The notes under the pieces were generated by a model. The model worked only from the letters and a program-made list of their open reading frames with translations. It was not told the origin of the DNA and ran no database searches. A stretch of 64,000 bases of DNA from Flavobacteriales bacterium (GTDB taxonomy: Bacteria; Bacteroidota; Bacteroidia; Flavobacteriales_F; PHOS-HE28), in assembly GCA_013360395.1 (NCBI GenBank), contig JABWBQ010000008.1, forward strand, positions 1-64,000, written 5' to 3'. Shown in pieces: positions 48,391 to 58,258 of this stretch (its first letter is position 1; each line of letters starts with the position of its first letter). The translations under genes were made by a program, and so were the position numbers.

Positions 48391-49461
48391 ATGAGCTCCA
48401 CCGACATCCGCTCCCTCTCCCCCGACGAGATCAAGTCCCTCGTCGCGGACCTCGGTGAGAAACCCTACCGCGCCAAACAATTGTGGGAGTGGCTGTGGAA
48501 GAGGAAGGCCCGCTCGTTCGAGGACATGAGCGACCTGCCGAAGGCCTTCCGCGCCCGGTTGGCGGAGCGCACGGTGCTGCGTCCGCTCGTGCTGGTGGAG
48601 GAACAGCGCAGCAGCGACGGCACGGTGAAGTGCGCGTTCAAGACCTGGGATGGCCACGTGGTGGAGGGCGTGCTGATCCCCACGCCCACGCGGCTCACCG
48701 CCTGCATCAGCAGCCAGATCGGCTGCAGCCTCGCGTGCAGCTTCTGCGCCACGGGCAAGCTCAAGCGCATCCGCAACCTCGACGCACAGGAGATCTACGA
48801 CCAGGTTGTGCTGATCGATGGACTGGCGCACAAGTACTACAGCGAGGGTCTGACCAACATCGTGTACATGGGCATGGGCGAGCCGCTGCTCAACTACGCC
48901 AACACCCTGCGCAGCGCGGAGCGTATCACCGCCGAGGACGGGCTGGGCATGAGCGCACGACGCATCACGGTGAGCACGGCGGGCATCGCCAAGATGATCC
49001 GCAAGCTGGCCGACGATGGCGCCCGGTTCAACCTGGCGCTCTCGCTGCACGCCGCCAACGATGCCAAGCGCGACCGCATCATGCCCATCAACGAGCAGAA
49101 CACCCTCGCCGAGCTGAAGGACGCACTGCGCTACTACACCCGCACCACGCGCAAGGAGGTCACCTTCGAGTACATCCTGCTGCGCGGCTTCAACGACTCA
49201 CTGGCCGATGCGCAGGAACTTGTGCGCTACGCCAGCGACGTGCATGCCAAGGTGAACCTGATCGAGTACAACCCCATCGACGAGGGCGGCTTCGGGCGCA
49301 CCGACAGCAAGGATGCCGAGGCCTTCCAGCAATACCTCGACCGGAAGGGCATCATGGCGCGCATCCGCCGCAGCCGCGGCCGGGACATCGACGCGGCTTG
49401 CGGGCAGTTGGCCAACAAGAACGAACCCGCACTGAAGGACGGCGAGCGGGTGATGAAATAG
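48391..49461 (+). CDS. rlmN: 23S rRNA (adenine-2503-C2)/tRNA methyltransferase RlmN
   Basis: A dual-specificity radical SAM enzyme methylating A2503 of 23S rRNA and A37 of some tRNAs. The 356-residue protein has C112-S-L-A-C116-S-F-C119 binding the [4Fe-4S] cluster. It also has the N-terminal accessory domain (EKPYRAKQLWEWLWKRK), the Y-M-G-M-G-E-P-L-L-N glycine motif, S-T-A-G-I, and a C-terminal active Cys in R-G-R-D-I-D-A-A-C-G-Q-L. The start at 48391 lies 15 bp after the ispD remnant; before the cassette arrived it would have followed ispD closely. Confidence 0.95.
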   Translation: MSSTDIRSLSPDEIKSLVADLGEKPYRAKQLWEWLWKRKARSFEDMSDLPKAFRARLAERTVLRPLVLVEEQRSSDGTVKCAFKTWDGHVVEGVLIPTPTRLTACISSQIGCSLACSFCATGKLKRIRNLDAQEIYDQVVLIDGLAHKYYSEGLTNIVYMGMGEPLLNYANTLRSAERITAEDGLGMSARRITVSTAGIAKMIRKLADDGARFNLALSLHAANDAKRDRIMPINEQNTLAELKDALRYYTRTTRKEVTFEYILLRGFNDSLADAQELVRYASDVHAKVNLIEYNPIDEGGFGRTDSKDAEAFQQYLDRKGIMARIRRSRGRDIDAACGQLANKNEPALKDGERVMK

Positions 49462-49496
49462 GGCCTTCGCCCGGAACGCGGCCATCGGCCTCAGCC

Positions 49497-50258
49497 TCAG
49501 AACCCGAGCCCCACCTTCACCCCGAGGAAGAAGGCCGGTACGATGTCGTTGCTCGGCTCCTCGGTGTAGCGGTACTGGGGCGGCTCATCGGTGGAGTTGG
49601 GGTCGGGGTCCAGCACCAGCGTCTCCTTCACCAGGTTCAGGCCCCGGTTCCGCAGCGCCACGCCGCCGTACACGTCGAAGAGCCAGTTGCTGCTGGCGCT
49701 CAGCAACTGGTAACCGCAGAGCAACCGGATGTCGTTGTAGATGCGCTGGTCCCGGTGCTTGATCGTGCTGAACGAGCCGTCCGCATTGCGCTCCTTGATG
49801 TCCTTGACGTATTCGATGTGCGCGAAGCCCAGCTGCGTGTACCAGCCCTGCGGTTCGATGTCGTCCGTGTGGTACCAGCGCAGGCCCAGGTGGTAGGTGG
49901 GTTTGGCAATGATGTTGGTGCCTGCACCATAGTCGTCCGCATCCCCGCCACCGCTGGTGAAGTTGAGGTTGAGGTAATCGCGCCAGGTGAAGCCCACCCC
50001 CGCCTCCACGCTGAGGCGGTGCGTGAGCGCGCGTTCGTACATCAACGGGATCTCGCCGCGGAAGAAGAGCAGCGGATTGAGCTTCAGGGCGTTCTTCACG
50101 CACTTCACGGTGTCCCACTTGGCGGCCACCATGTCGCGGTAGAGGAGCACACCGGTCTTCTTGCGGGCCGGCTTGCCCTGGGCCATGGCCGGGGTGGCCA
50201 GCAGCAGGGCCACGACCGCGACGAGCAGCGGCAGGGTACGGTGCCGGGCGGTGTGCAT
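49497..50258 (-). CDS. Putative outer-membrane beta-barrel protein
   Basis: A 253-residue protein with a signal peptide (about residues 8-27, LLVAVVALLLATPAMAQ). Alternating amphipathic strands with many aromatic residues follow, ending in F-F-L-G-V-K-V-G-L-G-F with a terminal Phe, as in outer-membrane barrels. Segments such as FRGEIPLMYERALTHRLSVEAGVGFTWRDYL recall DUF3575-like porin-fold proteins. No specific function. I start at ATG 50258: a TACTTTCG box (50264-50271, minus strand) ends 5 nt before it, whereas the GTG at 50264 would overlap that box. Confidence 0.7.
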   Translation of the reverse strand: MHTARHRTLPLLVAVVALLLATPAMAQGKPARKKTGVLLYRDMVAAKWDTVKCVKNALKLNPLLFFRGEIPLMYERALTHRLSVEAGVGFTWRDYLNLNFTSGGGDADDYGAGTNIIAKPTYHLGLRWYHTDDIEPQGWYTQLGFAHIEYVKDIKERNADGSFSTIKHRDQRIYNDIRLLCGYQLLSASSNWLFDVYGGVALRNRGLNLVKETLVLDPDPNSTDEPPQYRYTEEPSNDIVPAFFLGVKVGLGF

Positions 50259-50263
50259 GTGCA

Positions 50264-50271
50264 CGAAAGTA
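50264..50271 (-). promoter_or_regulatory. -7 box TACTTTCG of the outer-membrane protein gene
   Basis: It ends 5 nt before ATG 50258 on the minus strand. Confidence 0.5.
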
Positions 50272-50403
50272 CGGTGCGGCTCCCGACCGTTCCCTCCATG
50301 CGGCGCCGTCCCCCCCGCCCGGATGCTGGAAGCCGGTACGGTCGATGAGGGGGGCGGGGCCCGGGGGCAGGCATCCGGCGGCCGGTGGCACGCGGGCGGG
50401 GCC

Positions 50404-50411
50404 TATCTTCG
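50404..50411 (+). promoter_or_regulatory. -7 box TATCTTCG before tRNA-Leu
   Basis: It ends 14 nt before the mature tRNA 5' end. A second stable-RNA promoter supporting this consensus. Confidence 0.55.
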
Positions 50412-50425
50412 CGCTCCCAACACCC

Positions 50426-50507
50426 ACCCAGGTGGCGGAATCGGTAGACGCGCTGGTCTCAAACACCAGTGAAGCAATTCGTGCGGGTTCGAGTCCCGCC
50501 CTGGGTA
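50426..50507 (+). tRNA. tRNA-Leu (anticodon CAA)
   Basis: An 82-nt cloverleaf without encoded CCA. The acceptor ACCCAGG pairs with CCTGGGT. The D arm is typical of leucine tRNAs (TGGCGGAATCGGTAGACGC). The anticodon stem CTGGT/ACCAG has loop CTCAAAC, with anticodon CAA. There is a long variable arm and T arm GCGGG/CCCGC. It decodes TTG. Confidence 0.93.
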
Positions 50508-50537
50508 CTGGATCCATGGGCTCCCACCGCCCGTCGC

Positions 50538-50993
50538 ATGCAGCAGGACGCACTGGTCTATCCCGACCCCGCCAAGCAGGAACGCTATGACCGGGCCTAC
50601 ATGCGCATGGCGCTGGAGTGGGCCAAGCTGAGCCATTGCCGGCGCAAACAGGTGGGCGCGCTGATCGTGAAGGACGGCATGCTGATCAGCGACGGTTACA
50701 ACGGCACGCCCACGGGGTTCCCCAACGCGTGCGAGGATGAGAACGGCCTCACCCTGTGGTACGTGCTGCACGCCGAGGCCAACGCCATCATGAAGGTGGC
50801 CCGCAGCACCAACGATGCCCGGGGTTCCACGTTGTACCTGACGCATTCGCCCTGCAAGGAGTGCAGCAAGCTGATCCTGCAGGCCGGCATCCGGCGCCTG
50901 GTGTACCTCCATCCGTACAAGGACCCCTCCGGCCTGGAACTGCTGGAACGCGGCGGCGTGGTCCTGTTGCACTTGGACCCGGACCTGGCATGA
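50538..50993 (+). CDS. Deoxycytidylate (dCMP) deaminase
   Basis: Deaminates dCMP to dUMP, feeding thymidylate synthesis. The 151-residue zinc enzyme has the catalytic H78-A-E80 motif and the metal pair P-C106-x-x-C109. The family segment KQVGALIVKDGMLISDGYNGTPTGFPN precedes them. ATG 50538 is chosen because upstream in-frame codons run into the tRNA-Leu gene. It is 31 bp after that tRNA, so it may be read from the tRNA promoter. It overlaps the S41 protease gene by ATGA. Confidence 0.93.
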   Translation: MQQDALVYPDPAKQERYDRAYMRMALEWAKLSHCRRKQVGALIVKDGMLISDGYNGTPTGFPNACEDENGLTLWYVLHAEANAIMKVARSTNDARGSTLYLTHSPCKECSKLILQAGIRRLVYLHPYKDPSGLELLERGGVVLLHLDPDLA

Positions 50994-52606
50994 GGGACCG
51001 GCGCATCATCCATCCCGTGGTGCCGCTGCTGCTGAGCCTGGCGTTGGTGGCCGGGCTGTTCATCGGCCATGGTTCGCAGCGCAGCGACACGCCACTGCCG
51101 GCCCTGTTCACCGTGCGGGGCGCCGGCCCGTCGGACAAGGTGGAACAGGTGCTGGACCTGATCGACCGGCAATATGTGGACACCGTGGCCAAGGCCCTTC
51201 TGGTGGAGGAGGTGATCCAGGACCTGCTGCAGCGCCTGGACCCGCACAGCTACTACATCAGCGCTGAAGAACTGCGCGCGGCCCAGGAGCCTTTGGAGGG
51301 CAGCTTCGAGGGCATCGGGGTGGAGTTCGCCATCCAGCACGACACGGTGGTGGTGATCGCCCCGGTGGAAGGTGGCCCCAGCGCTGCACTGGGCATCCGG
51401 GCCGGCGACCGCATCGTGGCGGCCGACAACCGGTCCCTGACCGGCAAGGAGATCACCAACGAACAGGTCATGGAGCGCCTGCGCGGTCCCGGAGGCAGCA
51501 CGGTCGTTGTCACCATCGTGCGCAGGGGCCAGGAGAAGCCCTTCCAGGTCACCATCCGGCGCGGCAAGATCCCCATCACCAGTGTGGCGGTGAGCCTGCT
51601 GCGCCCCGGCGGCACCGGCTACCTCAAGCTGGTGCGCTTCGCACGCACCACCCATCAGGAGTTCGTGGAGGCCGCCCGGGCCCTGCAGAAGGCGGGCATG
51701 CAGCGGCTGGTGCTCGACCTGCGGGGCAACGGCGGGGGCTACCTCAACGCCGCGATCGAACTGGCGGACGAGTTCCTGCCCGAGGGCCGCATGATCGTGT
51801 ACACCCAGGGCCGTGCCCATCCCCGGCAGGACTACAGGGCAACGCGCAACGGACTGCTGGAGACCGTGCCCCTGGCGGTGCTGATCGACGAGGGCAGCGC
51901 CAGCGCCAGCGAGATCCTGGCCGGTGCCGTGCAGGACAACGACCGCGGGGTGATCGTGGGCCGCCGCAGCTTCGGCAAGGGCCTGGTGCAGGAACACCTG
52001 GACCTGCCCGACCACAGTGCCGTGCGCCTCACCACCGCACGTTATTACACGCCCAGCGGTCGCAGCATCCAACGGCCGTACGGGGAGGGGATCGACTATG
52101 CCGACGACCTGGCCGAGCGCTACGACCACGGGGAGATGCTCCATGCCGACAGTGCCAGGGTCGACTCCGACCAAGTGTACCGCACGCAGGGGGGGCGCGT
52201 CGTTTACGGGGGTGGCGGCATCACACCGGACCTCTTCGTGGCCGCCGATACCGCCGGTACCACCCGTTTCCTGAATGAGTTGTTCTTCAGCGGTTCGCTC
52301 AATCAGTTCGCCTTCGACGTGGTGGACCGCGACCGGGCCCGATTCGAGGCCTTCGGCGATCCGCTGGTGTTCCGCGACCGGTTCCGGATGGACGAGCAGT
52401 TGTGGTCCGACCTGCTGGACCACGCTGCACGTGAAGGTATCGCCGACCGCCCCGCGGAGCGGGTGCGCAGCGCGCAGGTCATCGAACAGCGGCTCAAGGC
52501 CGGTATTGCGCGCAACGTCTGGGGCAACGACGGGTTCTACCGCATCCTGCTGGACACGGACAGCATCTTCCTGAAGGCCGACGAGCGCCTGCGCGCCGGT
52601 GGTTGA
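50990..52606 (+). CDS. S41 family (C-terminal processing) periplasmic protease
   Basis: A 538-residue CtpA/Prc-like serine protease. An N-terminal signal-anchor (about residues 9-26) is followed by a helical linker, a PDZ domain at about 103-190 (FEGIGVEFAIQHDTVVVIAPVEGGPSA...GIRAGDRIV), and the protease core. The Ser-Lys dyad is probably S305 in I-D-E-G-S-A-S-A-S-E-I and K330 in G-R-R-S-F-G-K-G-L-V-Q, spaced by 25 residues as in the family. An extra C-terminal region of about 130 residues follows. It would trim or degrade envelope proteins in the periplasm. Its start overlaps the dCMP deaminase stop. Confidence 0.93.
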   Translation: MRDRRIIHPVVPLLLSLALVAGLFIGHGSQRSDTPLPALFTVRGAGPSDKVEQVLDLIDRQYVDTVAKALLVEEVIQDLLQRLDPHSYYISAEELRAAQEPLEGSFEGIGVEFAIQHDTVVVIAPVEGGPSAALGIRAGDRIVAADNRSLTGKEITNEQVMERLRGPGGSTVVVTIVRRGQEKPFQVTIRRGKIPITSVAVSLLRPGGTGYLKLVRFARTTHQEFVEAARALQKAGMQRLVLDLRGNGGGYLNAAIELADEFLPEGRMIVYTQGRAHPRQDYRATRNGLLETVPLAVLIDEGSASASEILAGAVQDNDRGVIVGRRSFGKGLVQEHLDLPDHSAVRLTTARYYTPSGRSIQRPYGEGIDYADDLAERYDHGEMLHADSARVDSDQVYRTQGGRVVYGGGGITPDLFVAADTAGTTRFLNELFFSGSLNQFAFDVVDRDRARFEAFGDPLVFRDRFRMDEQLWSDLLDHAAREGIADRPAERVRSAQVIEQRLKAGIARNVWGNDGFYRILLDTDSIFLKADERLRAGG

Positions 52607-52637
52607 CGGGGAGAACGCGGGGCCCGGGAACGAGAAA

Positions 52638-52653
52638 GGGGCCTTGCGGCCCC
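52638..52653. terminator. Terminator hairpin between convergent genes
   Basis: GGGGCC and GGCCCC pair around TTGC, with an A run before and a short CTT after. It serves the S41 protease (+) and probably the lipoprotein gene (-). Confidence 0.65.
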
Positions 52654-52678
52654 CTTCCAGTTCGATCACGTTCGGAGC

Positions 52679-52951
52679 TTAGTGGCCCACCGCCTTCTTG
52701 GCAGCGTCCACGGCGCCTTCCACCTTGGCGGCGGCGCTGTCGACCATGGCACCGGCGGTGCTGTCCACAGCGGCGGCGGCGGCAGCAGCGGCGGCAGCGG
52801 CTTCAGCGGCCTTGATGCTGTCCATGCGCAGCACGTTGGCGATGCTGTCGGCAGTGGCTTTGGCCTTGGCCTCCAGCTCTTCAGCGCTCGGACCGCCGCA
52901 GGCGACGAGCAGTGCGGCCATGGCGGCCAGCACGGCGAACTTCTTGTTCAT
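52679..52951 (-). CDS. Small alanine-rich lipoprotein
   Basis: A 90-residue lipoprotein: MNKKFAVLAAMAALLVACGG gives a short signal with a lipobox at Cys18. The mature part is one long alanine-rich helix (A-E-E-L-E-A-K-A-K-A-T-A-D-S-I..., a run of about 11 alanines) ending in V-E-G-A-V-D-A-A-K-K-A-V. This resembles small envelope lipoproteins such as murein-lipoprotein-like helices, but no family is certain. ATG 52951 is chosen for the signal; a TACTTTTG box lies at 52983-52990 on the same strand, divergent from sodA. Confidence 0.75.
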   Translation of the reverse strand: MNKKFAVLAAMAALLVACGGPSAEELEAKAKATADSIANVLRMDSIKAAEAAAAAAAAAAAVDSTAGAMVDSAAAKVEGAVDAAKKAVGH

Positions 52952-52982
52952 TGACGTGGTGGTGTTTTGGTGAAAGTGGCGG

Positions 52983-52990
52983 CAAAAGTA
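52983..52990 (-). promoter_or_regulatory. -7 box TACTTTTG of the small lipoprotein gene
   Basis: Minus strand, 31 nt before ATG 52951; divergent from the sodA promoter. Confidence 0.45.
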
Positions 52991-53035
52991 ATGAGCTTCA
53001 GCATATTCCAAACATTTTCCGACCGGCGTGGTGGC

Positions 53036-53043
53036 TATCTTTG
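53036..53043 (+). promoter_or_regulatory. -7 box TATCTTTG of sodA
   Basis: A perfect TAnnTTTG match, 41 nt before ATG 53085. Confidence 0.55.
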
Positions 53044-53084
53044 TACCGCACCCTCATCACGGACCACATAACCTGTTGAAGATC

Positions 53085-53693
53085 ATGGCATTTCAACTCC
53101 CCGAACTTCCCTACCCGCACGCTGCGCTCGAGCCGGTGATCGACACGCTGACCATGCAGATCCACCACGGCAAGCATCATCAGGCCTACGTGACGAACCT
53201 GAACAAGGCCATCGAAGGCACGGCGCTGGACGGACGCCCCATTGAGGAGGTGCTCAAAGGGCTGGACATGTCCAACATGGCCGTGCGCAACAACGGCGGC
53301 GGGCATTACAACCACAGCCTGTTCTGGACCATCATGGCCCCCAACGCGGGAGGCGCTCCGGGTGGTGAACTGGCCGCGGCGATCGTGGCGGCCTTCGGCT
53401 CGTTCGAGGCGTTCAAGGAGAAGTTCGCGGCCGCGGGCGCCACACGTTTCGGCAGCGGCTGGGCATGGCTCTGCGCCCATCCGGGCGGTCGGCTCGAGGT
53501 CTGCTCCACCCCCAACCAGGACAATCCGCTGATGCCCAACACCGGCTGCGGTGGTACGCCCATCCTGGGTCTCGATGTGTGGGAGCACGCCTACTACCTG
53601 CACTACCAGAACCGCCGGCCGGATTACATCGCCGCCTGGTGGAACGTGGTGAACTGGAAGGAGGTGGAGCGGCGCTACGCCGCCGCGCGGTAG
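53085..53693 (+). CDS. sodA: Superoxide dismutase (Mn or Fe/Mn)
   Basis: Dismutates superoxide in the cytoplasm. The 202-residue protein has the four metal ligands H27, H77, D164 and H168, in [20 protein letters not shown] and L-D-V-W-E-H-A-Y. The second-shell Gln is Q145 in [10 protein letters not shown], the position used by Mn enzymes; Fe enzymes place it elsewhere. Mn or cambialistic activity is therefore likely, but metal use cannot be proven from sequence. ATG 53085 fits the family start. Confidence 0.93.
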   Translation: MAFQLPELPYPHAALEPVIDTLTMQIHHGKHHQAYVTNLNKAIEGTALDGRPIEEVLKGLDMSNMAVRNNGGGHYNHSLFWTIMAPNAGGAPGGELAAAIVAAFGSFEAFKEKFAAAGATRFGSGWAWLCAHPGGRLEVCSTPNQDNPLMPNTGCGGTPILGLDVWEHAYYLHYQNRRPDYIAAWWNVVNWKEVERRYAAAR

Positions 53694-53714
53694 GTGCCGG
53701 CCCGGCGGGCCTGA

Positions 53715-53722
53715 TACCTTTG
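53715..53722 (+). promoter_or_regulatory. -7 box TACCTTTG, 5 nt before ATG
   Basis: It ends 5 nt before the TM2-protein ATG at 53728 and 19 nt after the sodA stop. Confidence 0.55.
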
Positions 53723-53727
53723 GGCGC

Positions 53728-54093
53728 ATGGGCCGTGCGGCGTGTGTGCTTGTGGCCGCGGCGCTGCTCGGCAACGCTGCGGCCGCGCACGGTGCGGGGC
53801 CCTGGGTACCGCTGTGTCCGGCGGCCCCCGCCGGTGATACGCTGCGCCGGGAGCCGGAACGCTTGATCGCCTGTGTGCTGGCCGTGGGTTTGGGCACCTT
53901 CGGCGCTCACCGCATCTACCTGGGCACCCGCCCGGGCGTGCCCATTCTTTACGGGGTCACTTTCGGCGGGTTCGGCGTACTGCCCCTGCTGGACCTGGGG
54001 CATCTGCTGTTCACCAAGGACCTGGCGCCCTACCGGGGCAACAGGCAGGTGTTCATGTGGGCCAGGCCGCGGCCGCCCGCGACGGCGCCTTAG
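53728..54093 (+). CDS. TM2-domain membrane protein
   Basis: A 121-residue protein. A signal-like N-terminus (ACVLVAAALLGNAAA) is followed by a TM2 domain at about 47-95: LIACVLAVGLGTFGAHRIYLGTRPGVPILYGVTFGGFGVLPLLDLGHLLF. The G-x-x-G-x-H-R-x-Y-L-G loop and the D in the second helix are the TM2 signature. The function of bacterial TM2 proteins is not known. It converges on glmS with 12 bp between stops. Confidence 0.82.
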   Translation: MGRAACVLVAAALLGNAAAAHGAGPWVPLCPAAPAGDTLRREPERLIACVLAVGLGTFGAHRIYLGTRPGVPILYGVTFGGFGVLPLLDLGHLLFTKDLAPYRGNRQVFMWARPRPPATAP

Positions 54094-54105
54094 GAGCCCC
54101 AAGGG

Positions 54106-55950
<1,845 letters not shown>

Positions 55951-55956
55951 GGCCGC

Positions 55957-57315
55957 TCAGTAGGTGGTAAAAGTAAGGATGAGCCGCATGGGGTCCTCGG
56001 GGTCCAGCGGGCCGCGCAGCACGGTGCGGTCCACGGCCACCCCGCCGTTGCCCGGAACGATGGAGAGGCCGGTGTTGGGGTAGGCCCCGTTGAGGAGCCG
56101 CTGCATGTAGCGGGTGATGACGAAGCGGTACACCCCATCGTCCGCGTCGAGCTCGCCACCGATGGAGAGCCCGGCGCTCAGCTGGTCGGGGAGCAGCAGG
56201 TCCTCACCGTCCTCGTTGGTGCGGAACACGAAGAGGGAGGTCGAGGGCGGCAGTGCGTCGGGCCAGTCGCCGCGCACAGGCACCACCAGCTCGGCCTTGG
56301 CCAGGGCATGCAGGCCCCGGTCCGGATAGTCCAAGATGTGCGGCACCGCCAGCCTGGTGCGCAGGCCGCCGAGGGATTGGAGGTAGCAGGCGGTGCCCAG
56401 GGCGGTATCGGCCAGTGCTTCCGGAAGGCCGGGCTCCACGGCCGCGCCGTGCCCGTGTTCCATCAGGGTGTAGCGCACGCAGTTCTCGTTGATGAGCAGG
56501 TCGAAGCTCAGGGTGTCCTCGGCGCCGGGCAGGGTGTTGCGGTAGTACAGGGTGAGCCGGCTTTCGGCCAGCAGCAGGTTGAGGTAGAGGATCCCGCCCT
56601 GGCCCGGCATCTGGCCGGGGTTGTCCACCCCGATCAACAGGCCCTTGAGGTGGTTCAGGAAGGCGGCGTTGTCCACCATGTCCGCGGTGCCGAAGCGCCC
56701 CAGCAACCGTTGGCCGAACGCGGGGTCGAGGGGTATGCGCAATTGGGTCCCGAGGGTATCCCCGCCCACCACGGGGCGCACGTCGGGACGGGGGGTGATC
56801 AGGCCGCTGTGCGCCCGCACCAGGTCGTCCGGGAGCGTGGCGGGCACATCGTCCACCCGGTAGGTGCTGTCCAGGGATAGGGCGTCGGTGATCTCGTGGA
56901 CCGTGAAGTGCTGTGCGCTCAGGTCGCCGTAGCCCGGCGTGCTGGGCTCGAAGCGCAGGGCCAGCACCGCCGAATCGATCACCAGGCCGCTGTTGTCCTG
57001 CCCGGCGCCCACGTTGTTGGTGCTCAGGCGCACCTGGGTCACGATCCGCGCGCGCACCGTGCCGAAGCGCGGGTCCACATAACTGCCCAGCGCGTTGCGG
57101 CTCAATCCGTTGGTCTTGACCGGCTGTTCGCGCACCGTCCAGGCTAGCAGGGTGGTGCTGTCGGACACCACCACGCCCAAGGTGTCGGCCGGGCCGATGA
57201 GGTCACGGCCCAGTTCGGCTTCGGGCCGTTTGCAGGCGGCCAGGGCCAGCAGGGCCAGGGAGCCCAGCAGCACACCGGCGCTGCGGAAGGGTGGGGGCGC
57301 GGCCAAGGCGATCAC
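55957..57315 (-). CDS. DUF4270 family lipoprotein
   Basis: A 452-residue lipoprotein (lipobox L-A-L-A-A-C28). The DUF4270 beta-rich domain includes G-R-D-L-I-G-P-A-D near the mature N-terminus, LGSYVDPRFGTVRARIVTQVRL, GLVIDSAVLALRF, and late YRFVITRYMQRLLNG. The family is restricted to Bacteroidota and its function is not established; it is probably on the outer-membrane side. The start overlaps the glycogen synthase stop by ATGA, and glmS begins 6 bp after its stop. Confidence 0.82.
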   Translation of the reverse strand: MIALAAPPPFRSAGVLLGSLALLALAACKRPEAELGRDLIGPADTLGVVVSDSTTLLAWTVREQPVKTNGLSRNALGSYVDPRFGTVRARIVTQVRLSTNNVGAGQDNSGLVIDSAVLALRFEPSTPGYGDLSAQHFTVHEITDALSLDSTYRVDDVPATLPDDLVRAHSGLITPRPDVRPVVGGDTLGTQLRIPLDPAFGQRLLGRFGTADMVDNAAFLNHLKGLLIGVDNPGQMPGQGGILYLNLLLAESRLTLYYRNTLPGAEDTLSFDLLINENCVRYTLMEHGHGAAVEPGLPEALADTALGTACYLQSLGGLRTRLAVPHILDYPDRGLHALAKAELVVPVRGDWPDALPPSTSLFVFRTNEDGEDLLLPDQLSAGLSIGGELDADDGVYRFVITRYMQRLLNGAYPNTGLSIVPGNGGVAVDRTVLRGPLDPEDPMRLILTFTTY

Positions 57316-58133
57316 ACCAGGGCTTCCTCCAGCACGCTTTGGTAGAACTCGGCGTGGGCCGTGACCAGCTCATCGGCCGCCGGGTACGCCATCACCGGCT
57401 TTCCACCGGTCTTGATGGCGCTCTCCAGACCCTTGCCCAGTTTGGCGCTGCCCTTTACCACGGCATCGCTCAGTTCGATGCCGAACTTGTACAGCTCGTC
57501 CGTGGTGGGCTTCGCCAGGCCCTTGAAGAGATCCTTGGAGAAGCCCTCCAGCTCCAGCTTGCGCGCCAGCCCCTTGTCCAGCGGTTCGGCTTTCTCGTCG
57601 TACACGCTGAACACCAGCTTGGCGTTCTCGAAGTGGGGGTCGTCGTTGAAGTGATGCTTCACATAAAGGGGCACGAAGGCCGTCATCCAGCCGTGGCAGT
57701 GGATGATGTCCGGCACCCAGCCCAGCTTGCGCACGGTCTCCAGCACACCGCGGCAGAAGAAGAGCGCCCTTTCGTCGTTGTCGGGATGGAACACACCGTC
57801 GCTGTCGTTCCAGGTGCACTTGCGCTTGAAGTACTCCTCGTTGTCGATGAAGTACACCTGCATGCGCGCGCTGGGCACGCTGGCCACCTTGATCAGCAGG
57901 GCGTGGTCCGTGTCGTTGATGATCAGGTTCATGCCGCTGAGGCGGATGACCTCGTGCAACTGGTGCCGGCGCTCGTTGATGCAACCGAACTTGGGCATGA
58001 AGACCCGGATCTCGTTGCCGCACTCCAGGATGCCCTGGGGAAGCTGGCGCGTGGCCTGGGCCATCTGATGGTCCTCCAAGAACGGGTGGATCGACTGGGC
58101 TATGGTCAGGACTTTCACGTTCTTGAGGCTCAT
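57312..58133 (-). CDS. Glycogen/starch synthase-type GT5 domain protein (short form)
   Basis: A 273-residue protein matching only the N-terminal Rossmann half of glycogen synthase (GT5). It has A-T-R-Q-L-P-Q-G-I-L-E-C-G-N-E-I-R-V-F-M-P-K-F-G, V-Y-F-I-D-N-E-E-Y-F-K-R-K, and W-V-P-D-I-I-H-C-H-G-W-M-T-A-F-V-P-L-Y-V-K. The C-terminal nucleotide-sugar half is missing; this short form is usual in Bacteroidota, so catalysis by this chain alone is doubtful. ATG 58133 (MSLKNVKVL) is preferred over 58139. A TATTTTTG box lies at 58160-58167, 26 nt upstream on this strand. Confidence 0.82.
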   Translation of the reverse strand: MSLKNVKVLTIAQSIHPFLEDHQMAQATRQLPQGILECGNEIRVFMPKFGCINERRHQLHEVIRLSGMNLIINDTDHALLIKVASVPSARMQVYFIDNEEYFKRKCTWNDSDGVFHPDNDERALFFCRGVLETVRKLGWVPDIIHCHGWMTAFVPLYVKHHFNDDPHFENAKLVFSVYDEKAEPLDKGLARKLELEGFSKDLFKGLAKPTTDELYKFGIELSDAVVKGSAKLGKGLESAIKTGGKPVMAYPAADELVTAHAEFYQSVLEEALV

Positions 58134-58159
58134 CGGCAAGGGGTAAGGGAAAACGGGTA

Positions 58160-58167
58160 CAAAAATA
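58160..58167 (-). promoter_or_regulatory. -7 box TATTTTTG of the glycogen synthase-DUF4270-glmS set
   Basis: A perfect TAnnTTTG match on the minus strand, in an A+T-rich patch between the divergent GT5 and panC genes. Confidence 0.6.
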
Positions 58168-58258
58168 TAGACTTTTCAGCCGACCTTCAACCGCAACAGC
58201 TAGCTTGGCGCCCCGCCGTCACGACGTTTCCCCTTGTCGGACAGGGGATTCCGGACCC

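Noticed and set aside
55951-55956. A glmS ribozyme upstream of glmS
   Set aside because: Only 6 bp separate glmS from the DUF4270 gene, leaving no space, and the family is mostly from Gram-positive bacteria.
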